A stretch of DNA of 64,000 nt, taken from NCBI GenBank assembly GCA_021399445.1, contig JAJTUQ010000003.1, positions 6,014,001-6,078,000 on the forward strand. Direction: 5' to 3'. The stretch comes from Xylogone sp. PMI_703. Its lineage: Eukaryota; Ascomycota; Leotiomycetes. Shown here piece by piece: positions 46,689 through 57,691 of the stretch. The position numbers and the translations under genes were made by a program. Positions within the stretch are counted from its first letter, which is position 1; every line of letters starts with the position of its first letter. The notes below the pieces were generated by a model. That model was not told the origin of the DNA, searched no databases, and worked only from the letters and a program-made list of their open reading frames with translations.

Positions 46689-48738
46689 ATGGTTTCTTTA
46701 CAAGTGTTCAAGCCAATGGCATCGCCTAGTTATTTTATATTCGTAATACTTCTCATCATTTTTTTAGTGATAGTCCACTCATTAACAACCATTATCTATA
46801 ACCTGTGGTTTCATCCACTTCGAAGATGGCCTGGACCTTTCTTTGGCAGAATCTCAGGAGCTTGGGCGCGTGTCCAGAACTTCTATGGTCGCAAAGCACA
46901 TAAGATTCATGAAGCACATAGGAAATATGGTACGCAGGCACTGAGGGTGTGCAGTATTATACTGACGTTTGTAGGCCCGGTAGTTAGAATTGGACCGAAC
47001 ATGTTATCTTTCTCTGACCCTCAGGCTCTTCGCGATATCTACACGTCCAAGGCTTTTGTAAAAGAGAAAACCTTCTACGTAAGTACTGTTCCTTCTATTG
47101 AAGCATAGAATACACGGCTAAACGTAGGTAGCAAGCGAAGAGAATTTATCAAGAGGAACATCTTCTAAGCTTCACGTGTGTAGCCAGCATCAAGTGCGTG
47201 ATCATTTCTGTTGACTTTAACTGCACTACAGAGATCCGGAAGCGCATTCAGCACGACGGAAATTACTTTCACGTGGTTATTCGCAAGGGGCAATGAAGAA
47301 TTTCGAACCTAAGGTAGCATCCAAGGTTAATACTCTACTCAAAAAATGGGCTCAACTCGGCTCCGATGGATCCGTCGTTGATATCTTCCCCTGGGTGCAT
47401 ATGCTAGGGTTCGATACAGTCTGTAAGTCGACAAGTATGATTATACCGCTATATCAGAAGCTAATTTGAACGGATGACTTAATGTTTGATATCGACCCTG
47501 AGACAGTCAAAACCGGAGTGGAGAGTGAGGTAATGAGCTATATGAGAGCATGGAAGCCAACTTATATATATGTGAGGACTGGTTAATTCTTTTCTCAACT
47601 ATCTAGTTAACCTTTGTAATAGAAAGAGTTTGTTCCGCAACTTGAAAGATGGGGACCGTATGTGCCAGGATATGTGGGTGAATATTTCCGTCAAGTTCGA
47701 AAGTGGAAAACGGTATGATACTGGTATATTCTTTGGCACTCGACCTAATTAAGGCCTTAGCTAGCACTTTCAATTGTTCGGTCGGTCAAATTGAACGGGC
47801 AGAAGACGGCCTTTCTAAGCCGCGTGTTAGACGAAGACGAAAGCAAGACCGGTACAGTCCTAACAGACTCCATACTTGCGGAGGAGTGTATGAGTGGAAT
47901 GTGAGTAACACTGGCATCACTACTCAATTCAGACTAATAACAAAGCACAACAGGTTTGGAGGTAGTGGGACCACTGCTAATACATTTGTTTACCTTGTTT
48001 GGGCTACAATTAGACATCCAGAAGTACACAAACACTTGAAGAAAGAGCTTCAGCAGACTTTTCATAATAAAGATACAGTCCCTGATCACCAGGTATGAAA
48101 TACTTCCTTCTTAAGATATGTTGACATCATACTGACTCAAAGTATCTCAGATGTGCGCCACACTGCCATACCTCAACGCCGTTATCCACGAAACTATGAG
48201 AATGTATCCCGCTACTATTGCAATACTACCACGAACCGCGACTGTGGATACCGTAGTTGCAGGCATACCAATTCAGAAAGGAGTAAGCAGCCTCTCTAAT
48301 TATAGAATTTAAGGTCGTTGGGTGTCTGACTTCAAAACCAGACAAATGTAGGTACACAAAACTATACCATCCACCGCTGCGAGACAGTCTTCCCTGAACC
48401 AGAATCATTCAAGCCCGAACGATGGCTTGTTGATGATGTCGGCTCTCTAAAGGAAGCATTTACTCCGTTTTCTATCGGGCCAAGAAGGTGTATCGGGCTG
48501 AAGTAAGTTACGCACGTTTAGATATAAATGATCAAGAGTACCTAATGAATATCCTCATCATAGCTTAGCACAAATGGAGCTTCGAATACTGACGGCATCA
48601 TTTTTTCTACGTTTCGACGCTAGTATTCATCCTTCTATGACTGAGAAGGATATGGTTCAGTATGATACATTCAATGCTGCACCGGTAGGAGGTAAATTGT
48701 TAGTGTGTTTAGAAAAGGTTTCTGGTAGTACGGAGTAA
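46689..48738 (+). pseudogene. Cytochrome P450 monooxygenase, probably with a lost splice acceptor
   Basis: Eleven exons can be traced: 46689-46929, 46975-47078, 47128-47193, 47232-47422, 47474-47571, 47623-47712, 47761-47900, 47954-48092, 48151-48282, 48342-48502, 48564-48738. An N-terminal membrane anchor precedes WFHPLRRWPGPF. Diagnostic motifs are intact: GGSGTTANTFVYL (I-helix), ETMRMYPAT (ExxR), FKPERWL, and the heme-binding [12 protein letters not shown] with the Cys ligand. Two defects appear. The acceptor before exon 5 should end at 47473 but reads CGG instead of CAG; only that boundary joins GFDTV to YDLMFDIDPETV in frame, and retaining the intron meets TGA. Around 47176-47181 a (GT)3 run puts the family text LHV-ASIK out of frame unless a poor GTGTAG donor is used. 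Family: fungal microsomal P450, oxidising a hydrophobic metabolite with a reductase partner. Likely inactive or mis-spliced in this strain. Confidence 0.85.
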
Positions 48739-49284
48739 ATTGGAAACCTTAAACTAACATGGTAGATCAATCTACATAAATATAGATATGGTGTGATCTC
48801 GCTATGAATGCTAGTACTATATACAACGAGAGAGTTCTAACATATGTTCTCCGTGACATATTTCTTCTATGAGCATTTACTTACACACTTGCAATTCAAT
48901 GAAATATAATCTAGGAGACGATGTAGCTATTGGTTTTGTAACATGAAAGATAGCTTCACTATACTGCGATCCTAGCTGACTTGGGTATACTTGTCCACTT
49001 GATCACCATTTTTCTCTATTAGATGGAGTTAGAGTTGGAATTCAAGCTGCTACTTCTATCTCATCCCATCAACGTTTCTGCAATCTCTCTGGGACTATCT
49101 CAACAGGCTAATATTCTAGGTTCGTATTTTGCAAATGTCAGATGCCAACAATTGTATTAAACAAAAAGCCAGTATAACTTTCAGACATAGAGCTACAGTA
49201 AATAGGGTGGTGTCCCTTATATATAATAGTTTAAAGTTCTATACATGCTTTCTCCAGTCATTACACCTGTTTCAAGTGACATAA
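48739..49284. other. Intergenic region between convergent genes
   Basis: 3' flanks of the P450 and the Zn2Cys6 regulator. AT-rich; nothing else seen. Confidence 0.55.
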
Positions 49285-52126
49285 CTATTCTAACAACCAG
49301 TCGAGATTTAAGCTTTCATTTTGAAGCCAGTCATCACCAGTTAGAGGATTTCTGAGGATTAAATTATCTTGAAGCCAAAAAGGTTCTGATGTAGGAAGAT
49401 TTGTAGTATCTTGAGGCACATCTTGCATTGGGATTTCTACATTGGAATTCCTTACTTCGAACGTAGTGTCTCTATTTTGAGGCTGTATTAAGACTCGTTG
49501 GAGGTCAGTCGGGGAAATAGTGGTGGCATGGAGGAATAGCAGAGGTTAATACTTACCTGGTTGTTCCAGCTTTTGTATCTTCTGATACAGTGACTCTAGG
49601 AGTGTGATTCCCTGTGCTGCTGAATCACACACGCTTTTTAAGTTGTCCAATATAACTATACAGCGTTCCCAGGATACTGGAAATGTTGTCCGAGAGCTAC
49701 TATCAGAGAGGCTAAGACACGTTGTCGCTGCCATAAGTATTGTTGCAGCAGAAATTGTATCTGCTCGCAATTTCAGCAATAAGTCCCGGTATCGGCTGTC
49801 TAAGATGACTTACAGTAAACCACGTACCACGGTGCAGGTTGTGCGGGGCTGGATCTGATAGAATGCAAATGTTCAATTATATCATGAGCAACTACTATAC
49901 ATCGTTCAGAGGCATATAGGGAAAACCGGTTGCTGAGGCTGTCGTTCTCGGCTGGATACGAGTTCAGACTACTTTGCTGAATATACGAAAGAAGAACCGG
50001 TCGGAGTAGTAATGATCTAGTATGAAGATATCTAAATAATTCCTAAGATGAGCTTCGCACGTATAACTATGGAATTCATTTACCTAGCACGCAGGACGTT
50101 TATTTGAAGGCTGTTGTTCTGATTCCAAGTCACGTCCGAGGGTAGATAGTTCTTCGATTGTTTCAGCCACTGTGGTAAGCCGCCTTCAAATTCATCTAGA
50201 CGCTTCTCAAGATCAACGATGACAGCAATATCAATGGCAGCTTGTTGCTGCTGCTTTGGTTCCCCATAGTTTGCCAAGAGGATATCATTCATGATAGTAA
50301 AGAGCTTTGCAGTGTATATGAAACAACCGATCCTCGGCTGTACTGAATCCGGTTGTTTGCGTACGTTAGTTTGAAGATCGTGTACTTCATCATCACTAAG
50401 ATACTCATCGTCGATGAGCTGCGGAAGGTTGACCGTAGTATGGTTGGGAGTCATGGTAGGGCGGCCAAAAGCCATCGCCAGGACCCTGTATTGAAAATAA
50501 CCAATTAGCAATCCAAATACAGATATCGCAAGTGAATCCAATGTATCTACCTGTCCAATATTACACAGGTATGCCAGATCCGTCTTCTCATCTCCACTTC
50601 CAGGGTACTTGTTGATCTCGGTCTGATTGCTCCATCCAGGTGCAAACCAAGAGCTTGGGCAGTTCGGATAGCGAGACCCACAGTGTTCCAACAACGCTGC
50701 GCGTGGCTGGTTGATTGGAGGTAGATAGCAGTGAGTACTAGTATCTGAATGGAAACCAACGAGTCCGCTTCCATCATGTCGAATGGGAGAGCATTTTGCG
50801 ACCTTACAAAAAATTTTCGCGCATGGTTGGTCCTCTCTGTAGGTACTATATAAGAACTAAACGGAGATGCCAAGGCAAAAACCAAGCTCATGATACTATA
50901 AAAGGTTAAATTCGGATTTCCGCTTTCTGTTTCCGAGTTTGCAGACCCGGATGCCCCTTCCCAAACTTGATTGTACGATGACATAAATGTAGGCTGATGG
51001 ATAACAGGGTAGAGTGGATGGACGGTGTCGAAGAAGCTTTGTACTAAGTTATCAGCCATCCTCCGCTGAGGAAGATCCAGGTCAGCAATGTTGGCAGCTT
51101 GCTGGGTCGGAGTATGTAATGACGGCCAGGTCGGTGAAAGGAAATCTGCAGAGGACAGTGCCCTGGAGTCGGAGCGAGAATCTTTCGAGCGAGGTATATG
51201 AGCTCCATGCCCAACCCCGTCAAGGAATGCAACGGATGATGAGTTTCCATAGAATCCAGATCTTGAATCAGTAGAAAACGGAACGGCAGCCATAGCATCG
51301 GTTTTAGGCAGGACCCGATGTTCGGAGGCTGCTAACCAGCAATGTCTCAGACCACTCGTTTTCCGTGACAGTTCAGGTAGCGCGATCGAGCGCGGTATAT
51401 CTAGAAGTATTGGGGATGGTGTCGAAGAGCTCTGTCCCGGCTCGGTCAACGGTTGCAAGATTGGCCCTTCATATCTTTGAAAGGTCTGTGGTGCAGAATC
51501 TATCTGGCATACTTCGGTCGCCGGAGAATGATCATTCTAGATATACCAAAATATTAGTTAAGAGCAGTACTAGTCAAAAGCTATACATACCGGAGCCTTG
51601 TCTTCCCCATCGCTCGCGGCTATTGAGTTATCAGGGAGACTGATGTTAGAGGAACGCATTTCTAGGGCCCTGATGCGACGTTCAAGGTTTGTAGCACGAC
51701 TAATGAAAGTATTAGTATTTCGTATAACCTCGCACCTCCATGTGTACCAGCCCGCCATATGCGTGAATTACGGATACAAAGTTTCAAAAAGCTAAAGATA
51801 GATTCATATAGAAGATACCTGTATCTGTATGCAGCAGGTTTGTAGCTTGAGTGTATAATGGATTAAATAATGATACCTGTATAAGCATACTTCGTTTTCC
51901 TCATAATATCTTGCTGGTATACACAGGAGCTCAACTTCCTCCTCACACAGAAGCCACAGGCTGGACGAACGCCATCACAACGTGTCTTCCGTTCGCGGCA
52001 GGCGTCGCACGCCAATGGGATCTTTCGGCGTTTACGTTTGGGATATTCAGCCCCATTGCTATGATCATGGCGATGGTTACTTCGATCATTAATCGGACTT
52101 GGATGACCGTCTAGAAAAGAGGACAT
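49285..52126 (-). CDS. Zn2Cys6 transcription factor with fungal-specific (Fungal_trans) domain
   Basis: Seven exons (52126-51891, 51699-51591, 51536-50551, 50485-50084, 50031-49814, 49760-49557, 49493-49285) give 787 aa. The zinc cluster is IPLACDACRERKTRCDG with PACGFCVRRKLSSC, preceded by a basic PKRKRRK stretch. A coiled-coil linker follows across intron 1 (NRATNLERRIRALE). The middle-homology domain runs from about residue 230: LVQSFFDTVHPLYPVIHQPTF, AIRTAQALGLHLDG, RRRIWHTCVILDR joined to VLAMAFGRP, then YLHTRSLLLRPVLL and YYTISAATILMAATTC. The final acceptor is uncertain: the usual CAG gives an early stop, whereas a rare GAG nine nt upstream opens 68 further codons ending in NLDWLL, typical of an acidic C-terminus. 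It is probably the pathway regulator of the surrounding group. Nuclear by inference. Confidence 0.9.
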
Positions 52127-53322
52127 CTTGCTAGCAAGCGCATGTGGTATAACGAGCGAGCAAGCAGTACTTGGGGGTATAAAAGCGGAAGACGACCGAG
52201 CTATCCCCGCATGTTCCGAGTCCCTTGGCTCCACCCACCGGCTGGCCAATTTAATGCCGAGCCAGTGGAGGCACGAGCCATTGAATGGTGTTTTAGGTGA
52301 ATCATTCTATCCAAATATTGTAATGGGACATCATCGATGTTTTAAGGCCCTCTAGTATATATAATACCCTCTAACTCTATAGTAATTTCCTCCTGTTACG
52401 AGTTCCGGCCCCCAGAGACGAGCAGTAGCTGCTTTAACCCGAGCTGAGTGTGAGCAAATCATGAACAAACCTGACCAGATCTTGGAAGGATCCTAAACCA
52501 GCCGCCCACTACAGTATAGGTCCCATTTGGTACCCTGATCGAGTTTGTGAATTGTCCGCCTTCCCCAGCGAGCGAATCAAGCAGTGGAGGGAACGAGATC
52601 CCCCTCGAACCAATTCACTGTTACTAAAACCGATCTTCCAGTATACGCCCTCATACTATTGATAGATATCATGATCTCTCTGAATAATTCTTACCAAGGA
52701 TGGTCAGAGAGGCAACCCTAATATCTATCCGGCCCTACAGAATCCAACAAGTCAGCTAGCCATGGGGCCAGATTACTCCGTGCATGCCCTCCCTTCCCCG
52801 GGGAAATTTCTATGACGGACGGGGCGAGTCGGCGAATGCACCAGAATATATATGGATAGGGTGGCGAGAACTAGCTGATTTGAAATTGTCACATCGATTT
52901 AAGAAGGTGAAAGAATAATAGCACCATCATTACCAAGCTGCCGGCTTCTTTATAAGTTCTTGTATCATAAACTTCAAAGCGACCTCTTATAATTAATGCG
53001 TCTCGCGCCTCTACTAAGCACCGGCAGTCGTGGAAGGGGGTTGAGTTACGCTTTAGTATTAATGCTTCTTATCGTTAGTTTGCTTTGCAGTAATCTTCAT
53101 TACATCAATTAATTGAACCGAGGAGCAGAACTCCTTACGCCTGCCAAGAGTTTTGGGGTTTGCATTACAGGTCTTGGTGTTAAATAGAGACCTGAGCACT
53201 AAGTAGATTCTACTAGATTTGATTCTTTGTAAAAATCTCGACGCTGTTGCTCATCTTGTTTAGTTTTAATGACGTGATAGTAAGATATATGTATCTATTA
53301 TAATGAGACATTGAAAACAATC
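52127..53322. other. Intergenic region
   Basis: 1.2 kb upstream of the Zn2Cys6 factor and downstream of the epoxide hydrolase. The regulator promoter lies at its left end. No gene or repeat recognised. Confidence 0.55.
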
Positions 53323-54306
53323 TTAAAAGCCTTTATGCCTCTGTTCTAACCACTCTAGTATGATAGGCCCTGCCGTATCGGGTGATTCTAGCATTGGCCA
53401 ATGTCCGCTGTCGACTTCTTTAATAGTCAGATCTGGCAAGAGCCCTCCTTCTGCTGGAGCGTGTATTGCTTCAGTCCTACAAACAGTATCATGTTTCGCT
53501 CCGATAAAGAGCACGGGGACCGTGATTTTATGTCGTGACTCTGGTATGTCCTTTTCAACGTTCCAGTGATGCCCATTTACTTGCGCAAGATACCATTGTA
53601 ATGGTCCATGGAAACCGAATTTCTTGAAGGTAGATATCCATTGTGAGCGTAAAGGTTCCGCGTATGATTTCAATGTAACTCTTTTGCCTTGTCTTACAAA
53701 ATCAGACAAAGCAGCGCGATGACAAAAGAGAGTCTCTAGCCAGTTGTCCGGACTGCCATGCAGTGCCTCGAACCAACTCTCGATATTATCGTGCAGGATC
53801 CGAGCACAGTCGGGAGCAACGAAAAATTCCCAGTATGCTAGCCGCGGAAGTCCCGTCATTTTCTCTGCAATCTCATTTGCTACAGCCATGTCAAACGGAG
53901 CAGGTGGAGCGTATGCAACATTGAGAAGAATCACTCCAGCTACTTTCTCTGGATGCCATAGCCACACTCTCTGTGCCATGAAAGAACCCCAGTCATGACC
54001 AATTGAGATTACTTGATCAATTCTTTCCATGTCTAAGATTTCTGCAAGATCATCCGCCATACCACTGGAGTTATATGACGCAGTATCTGAGGGTTTTGAA
54101 GACCCGCCATATCCTAGGAGATCCGGAACAAGGATCGAGTATGGAGATTGCGTAAGGTAAGGGAGAATAGTACACCACAAGTTGTGGTCATCAGGGAAGC
54201 CATGCTGGAGCAGAAGGGTCGGTTTTCCATTATTATGGTTAAGATGATAATAAGTGTATGTAAAACTTCTGGAAGTAACAAATGTCTTGCATGCAAATTG
54301 ATCCAT
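53323..54306 (-). CDS. Epoxide hydrolase (alpha/beta fold)
   Basis: Single exon, 327 aa, the usual size. The signature is complete: LLLQHGFPDDHNLW with HGFP (35-38) for the oxyanion hole, nucleophile Asp105 in SIGHDWGSFMA, charge-relay Asp273 in FIGAKHDTV, and His302 in VDSGHWPMLESP. Tyr158 (RLAYWEFF) and Tyr239 (LQWYLAQ) fit the two epoxide-polarising tyrosines of the cap. An Asp nucleophile rather than Ser separates it from esterases. It should open an epoxide to a vicinal diol in the cytosol. It is divergent from the cupin gene with a 504-bp shared promoter region, and a P450 that could form the epoxide lies 4.6 kb away. This pairing supports a metabolic cluster. Haloacid or fluoroacetate dehalogenases are close relatives, but the Tyr pair favours epoxide hydrolase. 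Confidence 0.93.
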   Translation of the reverse strand: MDQFACKTFVTSRSFTYTYYHLNHNNGKPTLLLQHGFPDDHNLWCTILPYLTQSPYSILVPDLLGYGGSSKPSDTASYNSSGMADDLAEILDMERIDQVISIGHDWGSFMAQRVWLWHPEKVAGVILLNVAYAPPAPFDMAVANEIAEKMTGLPRLAYWEFFVAPDCARILHDNIESWFEALHGSPDNWLETLFCHRAALSDFVRQGKRVTLKSYAEPLRSQWISTFKKFGFHGPLQWYLAQVNGHHWNVEKDIPESRHKITVPVLFIGAKHDTVCRTEAIHAPAEGGLLPDLTIKEVDSGHWPMLESPDTAGPIILEWLEQRHKGF

Positions 54307-54810
54307 TCTTAATATTATTTTATTTCTTCGAGTATAGTTTAGATAGGGGCGCTATAGCCTGATAACTCCAAGAATGTATGGATTTATAGCTACTGTTGGA
54401 TTCATGACTTTGCGACTGTACGTGCATGTAATTAGAACGCGGAAATCCGTCGTTTGCCACTTTTCAATCAAAACACGAATAGCCGATCACCCTTATTGGC
54501 TAACAGTTTGAACCGCCTAGATTTGTCATATTATTTAAATTACATCAGATAGTGACTAACTGATATAACAGCATGTGGAAGGAAATACCTGTGGCCAAGC
54601 CAGCTGAATCAGCCCTTGGCACATGTGCTATCTTCCGATCTTGCATAGCCGTACGACGTGGTGTTTTGGATACCCTAGCGCTACCCAGACAATCATAAAT
54701 TACATATAAAGTGCAGGTGATGGACAGGCATTCAAATTAAGGTCTCAATATAATAAAATTCGAGCTTATTACATTTCACATCTAGCAGACAGTAACTCAA
54801 GATTCGCAAG
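54307..54810. promoter_or_regulatory. Divergent promoter region of epoxide hydrolase and cupin genes
   Basis: 504 bp between the two start codons. TATA-like words occur on both sides. No CGG-type inverted pair for the neighbouring Zn2Cys6 factor was identified with confidence. Confidence 0.55.
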
Positions 54811-55301
54811 ATGTCTTCAGCAAAAGTAGTAAAGGTTGGCGATACTTATCATATTGAAGGGTGAGAAAGAAAACCATGTGCATTAGGCACGTTCTCGTAA
54901 GCTTATCAAACGACTTTCATAACAGACGCCCACGCGAGGACTTTCAGATTTTGAAAGTCTTTCACCCAGCAAATATCCCCGGAAAGTCCGTCATCGTGGC
55001 CACAATCAGCATGGACCCTGATGCTGCAACGCCATCACATACGCACGGTGGAGCCGCTGTTGTTGCTTTAGCTATTGAGGGTACTCTACTCAATCAAATG
55101 AATGATGATGAGCCAGTTATTTCTAAGAAAGGAGAATTTTGGTACGAGGCTCCCGGTTGCCACCATGTGCGTGGAGAGAACCATAGTAAAACAGAAAAGG
55201 CCAAATTTTTTGCAGTCCTTATAGTTGATGATGAGGTCATCAAAGATAGTTATCAGCCAATATTTGTTCTAGATATTGAAAAGGAGGGTAACCAGGCTTG
55301 A
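54811..55301 (+). CDS. Small cupin-domain protein
   Basis: Two exons (54811-54860, 54926-55301) give 141 aa; the 65-nt intron has GTGAGA and AACAG. A single cupin barrel fills the protein. Motif 1 is TPSHTHGGAAVVALAIEG with His-x-His and a Glu ligand, and motif 2 is GEFWYEAPGCHHVRGENHSK with the fourth ligand His. Thus a mononuclear metal site is intact. No signal peptide. Small fungal cupins act as dioxygenases, isomerases, cyclases or lactone-forming accessory enzymes in secondary metabolism, and some are only metal-binding. Its divergent pairing with the epoxide hydrolase suggests a role in the same pathway. The reaction is not predictable from sequence. Confidence 0.93.
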
Positions 55302-55584
55302 TGGATGTAATTATCTAGAGTTAAATCATACCAATATTAGTTCTCAAATATATTATTAAACTGTTTATTGTCAATATTAATTCAAAAAATCCGTAAATAC
55401 TAAAATCCATTTAGCAGTAAATAAGAGATTATAATACTCTTAGACTATACTAATACGTCACATATATGAGGATATACAACGTAGATTAATATGAAAGAAG
55501 GTTTACATTACTAACTACGAAAATAGAGCTAGCATGTATACACCAAGACCTCATAAACTAGACTGCCTGTGCTTAACCAGGGGC

Positions 55585-56658
55585 TCAATTATTCAGCGAT
55601 AAGTCCAGGATGATTTTTCCCTTGGCATGACCACTATCCATTCGCTTGAAAGCTCCTTCAAACTGTTCTAAGGGCCATATACTATCCACAAGAGATCGAC
55701 ATTTGCCCTGATCAACTAATTTGGTGATCTCTTCCAGATGAGACCTATTCGGGGCCATGACAAAAAAGATATCCTTGACATTCTGTCCTTTGAATCCCTC
55801 GGGCTGAACTTGTTTTGGTGGCTGGAAAATACTGAGTATAGTTCCTCCGTCTTTGATGCACCACCAGGCATCTTCTAGAGACTTCTTGCCAATGCAATCA
55901 ATGATTAGATCGACTTTATTCCCAGAATTGCTTGCCCACTCGCGTAGATCCGTGTTGCGATAATTAATGGCTTCACTAGCCCCGAGAGACTTCACCATTT
56001 CCACATTATCAGGACCACATGTACCAATAACTGACGCACCGGCCAAACTTGCCAGCTGAGTCATCCATTGGCCAACGGCGCCAGATGCCGCGGTCACTAG
56101 AACTCGTTTTCCTTTCCAAGCACTACTGGTAATATCCCCAATACCACTGTGGATGAACAATGCTTGCCATGCTGTTTGTGAAGAGAGTGGAACAGCGGTG
56201 GATTCAGCCCAGCCCAGCTTCTTGGGCCGATGGGCCAACTCATCCGTAACCCCGATAGTGAAGTCTCGAGCACATCCAGGCCGGACATAGTTAGTTCGAG
56301 CGTAGACCTCGTCACCCACCTGAAATGGCGAGGATTTAGGGGCTGTGACGATCGTGCCTGAAACATCGTAACAGGGGACTAGTACCCTTGGCTGTGGAGG
56401 AGGAAAGTTTTTGGGCCAAAGCAGCTCCCCGGCGCACGGCGCAACGCAGCGCACATGGATTAGATGCTCATCTGTTTCTGAGTTTGCAGTAGGTACATCT
56501 TGCTGGATCAGTACGAGGTCTTTCTCGCTAGCATTTGGCTGCACCACGGCTCGCATTGTTTTTGGAATTGACAAGGATGCCATTGCGGATGTTGAAAAAC
56601 GTCTAAGCACACAGGCTGTAATGTTCGTATAGACGTGATGAGGTCCGGAAGGAAACAT
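55585..56658 (-). CDS. Zinc-free medium-chain dehydrogenase/enoyl reductase-like protein (MDR)
   Basis: Single exon, 357 aa from the ATG at 56658. The first 25 residues (Arg/Ser-rich, VLRRFSTSAM) look like a mitochondrial presequence; an internal ATG at 56583 (MASLSIPKTMRAV) would give a cytosolic form of 332 aa, so dual targeting is possible. The GroES-like fold spans residues 30-150 (GTIVTAPKSSPFQVGDEVYA). The Rossmann motif is VLVTAASGAVGQWMTQLASL. The structural and catalytic zinc cysteines of alcohol dehydrogenases are missing, as in quinone/enoyl reductases. NADPH-dependent reduction of an activated double bond or quinone is the likely reaction. Convergent with the cupin gene (283 bp apart), fitting the oxidative group around it. 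Confidence 0.92.
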   Translation of the reverse strand: MFPSGPHHVYTNITACVLRRFSTSAMASLSIPKTMRAVVQPNASEKDLVLIQQDVPTANSETDEHLIHVRCVAPCAGELLWPKNFPPPQPRVLVPCYDVSGTIVTAPKSSPFQVGDEVYARTNYVRPGCARDFTIGVTDELAHRPKKLGWAESTAVPLSSQTAWQALFIHSGIGDITSSAWKGKRVLVTAASGAVGQWMTQLASLAGASVIGTCGPDNVEMVKSLGASEAINYRNTDLREWASNSGNKVDLIIDCIGKKSLEDAWWCIKDGGTILSIFQPPKQVQPEGFKGQNVKDIFFVMAPNRSHLEEITKLVDQGKCRSLVDSIWPLEQFEGAFKRMDSGHAKGKIILDLSLNN

Positions 56659-57691
56659 TGACCGAGCTGTGTAATGGCAATATATTCCTCCTAAAACGTT
56701 TCAAGATCTCATTTAAATATATAGCTACCTCATGAGAGTAGTAAGCATATTCGTCGATTAGCTAACATTGAACGCCGCGATTAGTTAAAGACCTCCTGCG
56801 TCATTTCTCACCACTGAGCACTGAGGATATCTTTAGAGCTGCAAGTCCTTAGTAATTACAAGCCACATATCCGTACATTCTTCTAAACCATATGTGGACG
56901 GGCTGGGAATATCTTGGCGGATATCCACGTTCAGCTACATGCAGAAGGAGGCGCTTGTGCGAAAGCGCCACGGACCACGGTTCAGCCACATCGTAGCGAT
57001 ATCCGAATAGGCTATTCGAACATCAGAACACAAGGAGGAAAAAATTAGACACAAAGTGGTAATAAGTATATCGGCTTGCTGGCGGGTATCGTATTAGAGA
57101 GAGTCCCAAAGTTGTTGTGCTCTTGGCAAATCTTGGCTTCATCCCTATCTCCGTCTCTAGTTTCATGGGTTAAGAGATCTAGGTCCTACATTTGTTAGCC
57201 CATCGTGCTGCAAGAAGACAGAAAGGGATATTTCGTAAACCACTAACCAATAGGGTGCTCGATCCTTTGAAAGGATGAAACAAAAGGCCGAATATGCAAT
57301 GTCACGAGAAAGCAATATAAGCAAATTGCAGTTGAAATGCCACAGCCCAAGAGAAGATGATGATTTTGGCGTCTTAGTGCTTACGATAAGATTTTCCGAT
57401 CCTGACAACACAAAAATACTGGCCTTGTTGCCTGCTTTTTTTGGTGGTTGTAATGGTGGCAATTACAATACGGAATTTGATTTCATTATAGGCAACTGAA
57501 GGTGGACGAGTGGATTGGTCAGACCTCCAGACGTACAATTTAACATACGAACGATGGGTGAAAACTTATAGCTAGCCGAAAAAGGCATTTTGTAAAATTA
57601 TAAAGAAATAGAGCCGGTAGATTTGCTGTCCCCTTCTAAAAGCCTATTATCAAATTACAAGGAGAGAATTTGATGCTGGTGGAACTTCATC
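56659..57691. other. Intergenic region between divergent MDR and bZIP genes
   Basis: 1.0 kb containing both promoters. The short open frame at 57163-57499 on either strand shows no features. No operator identified. Confidence 0.55.
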
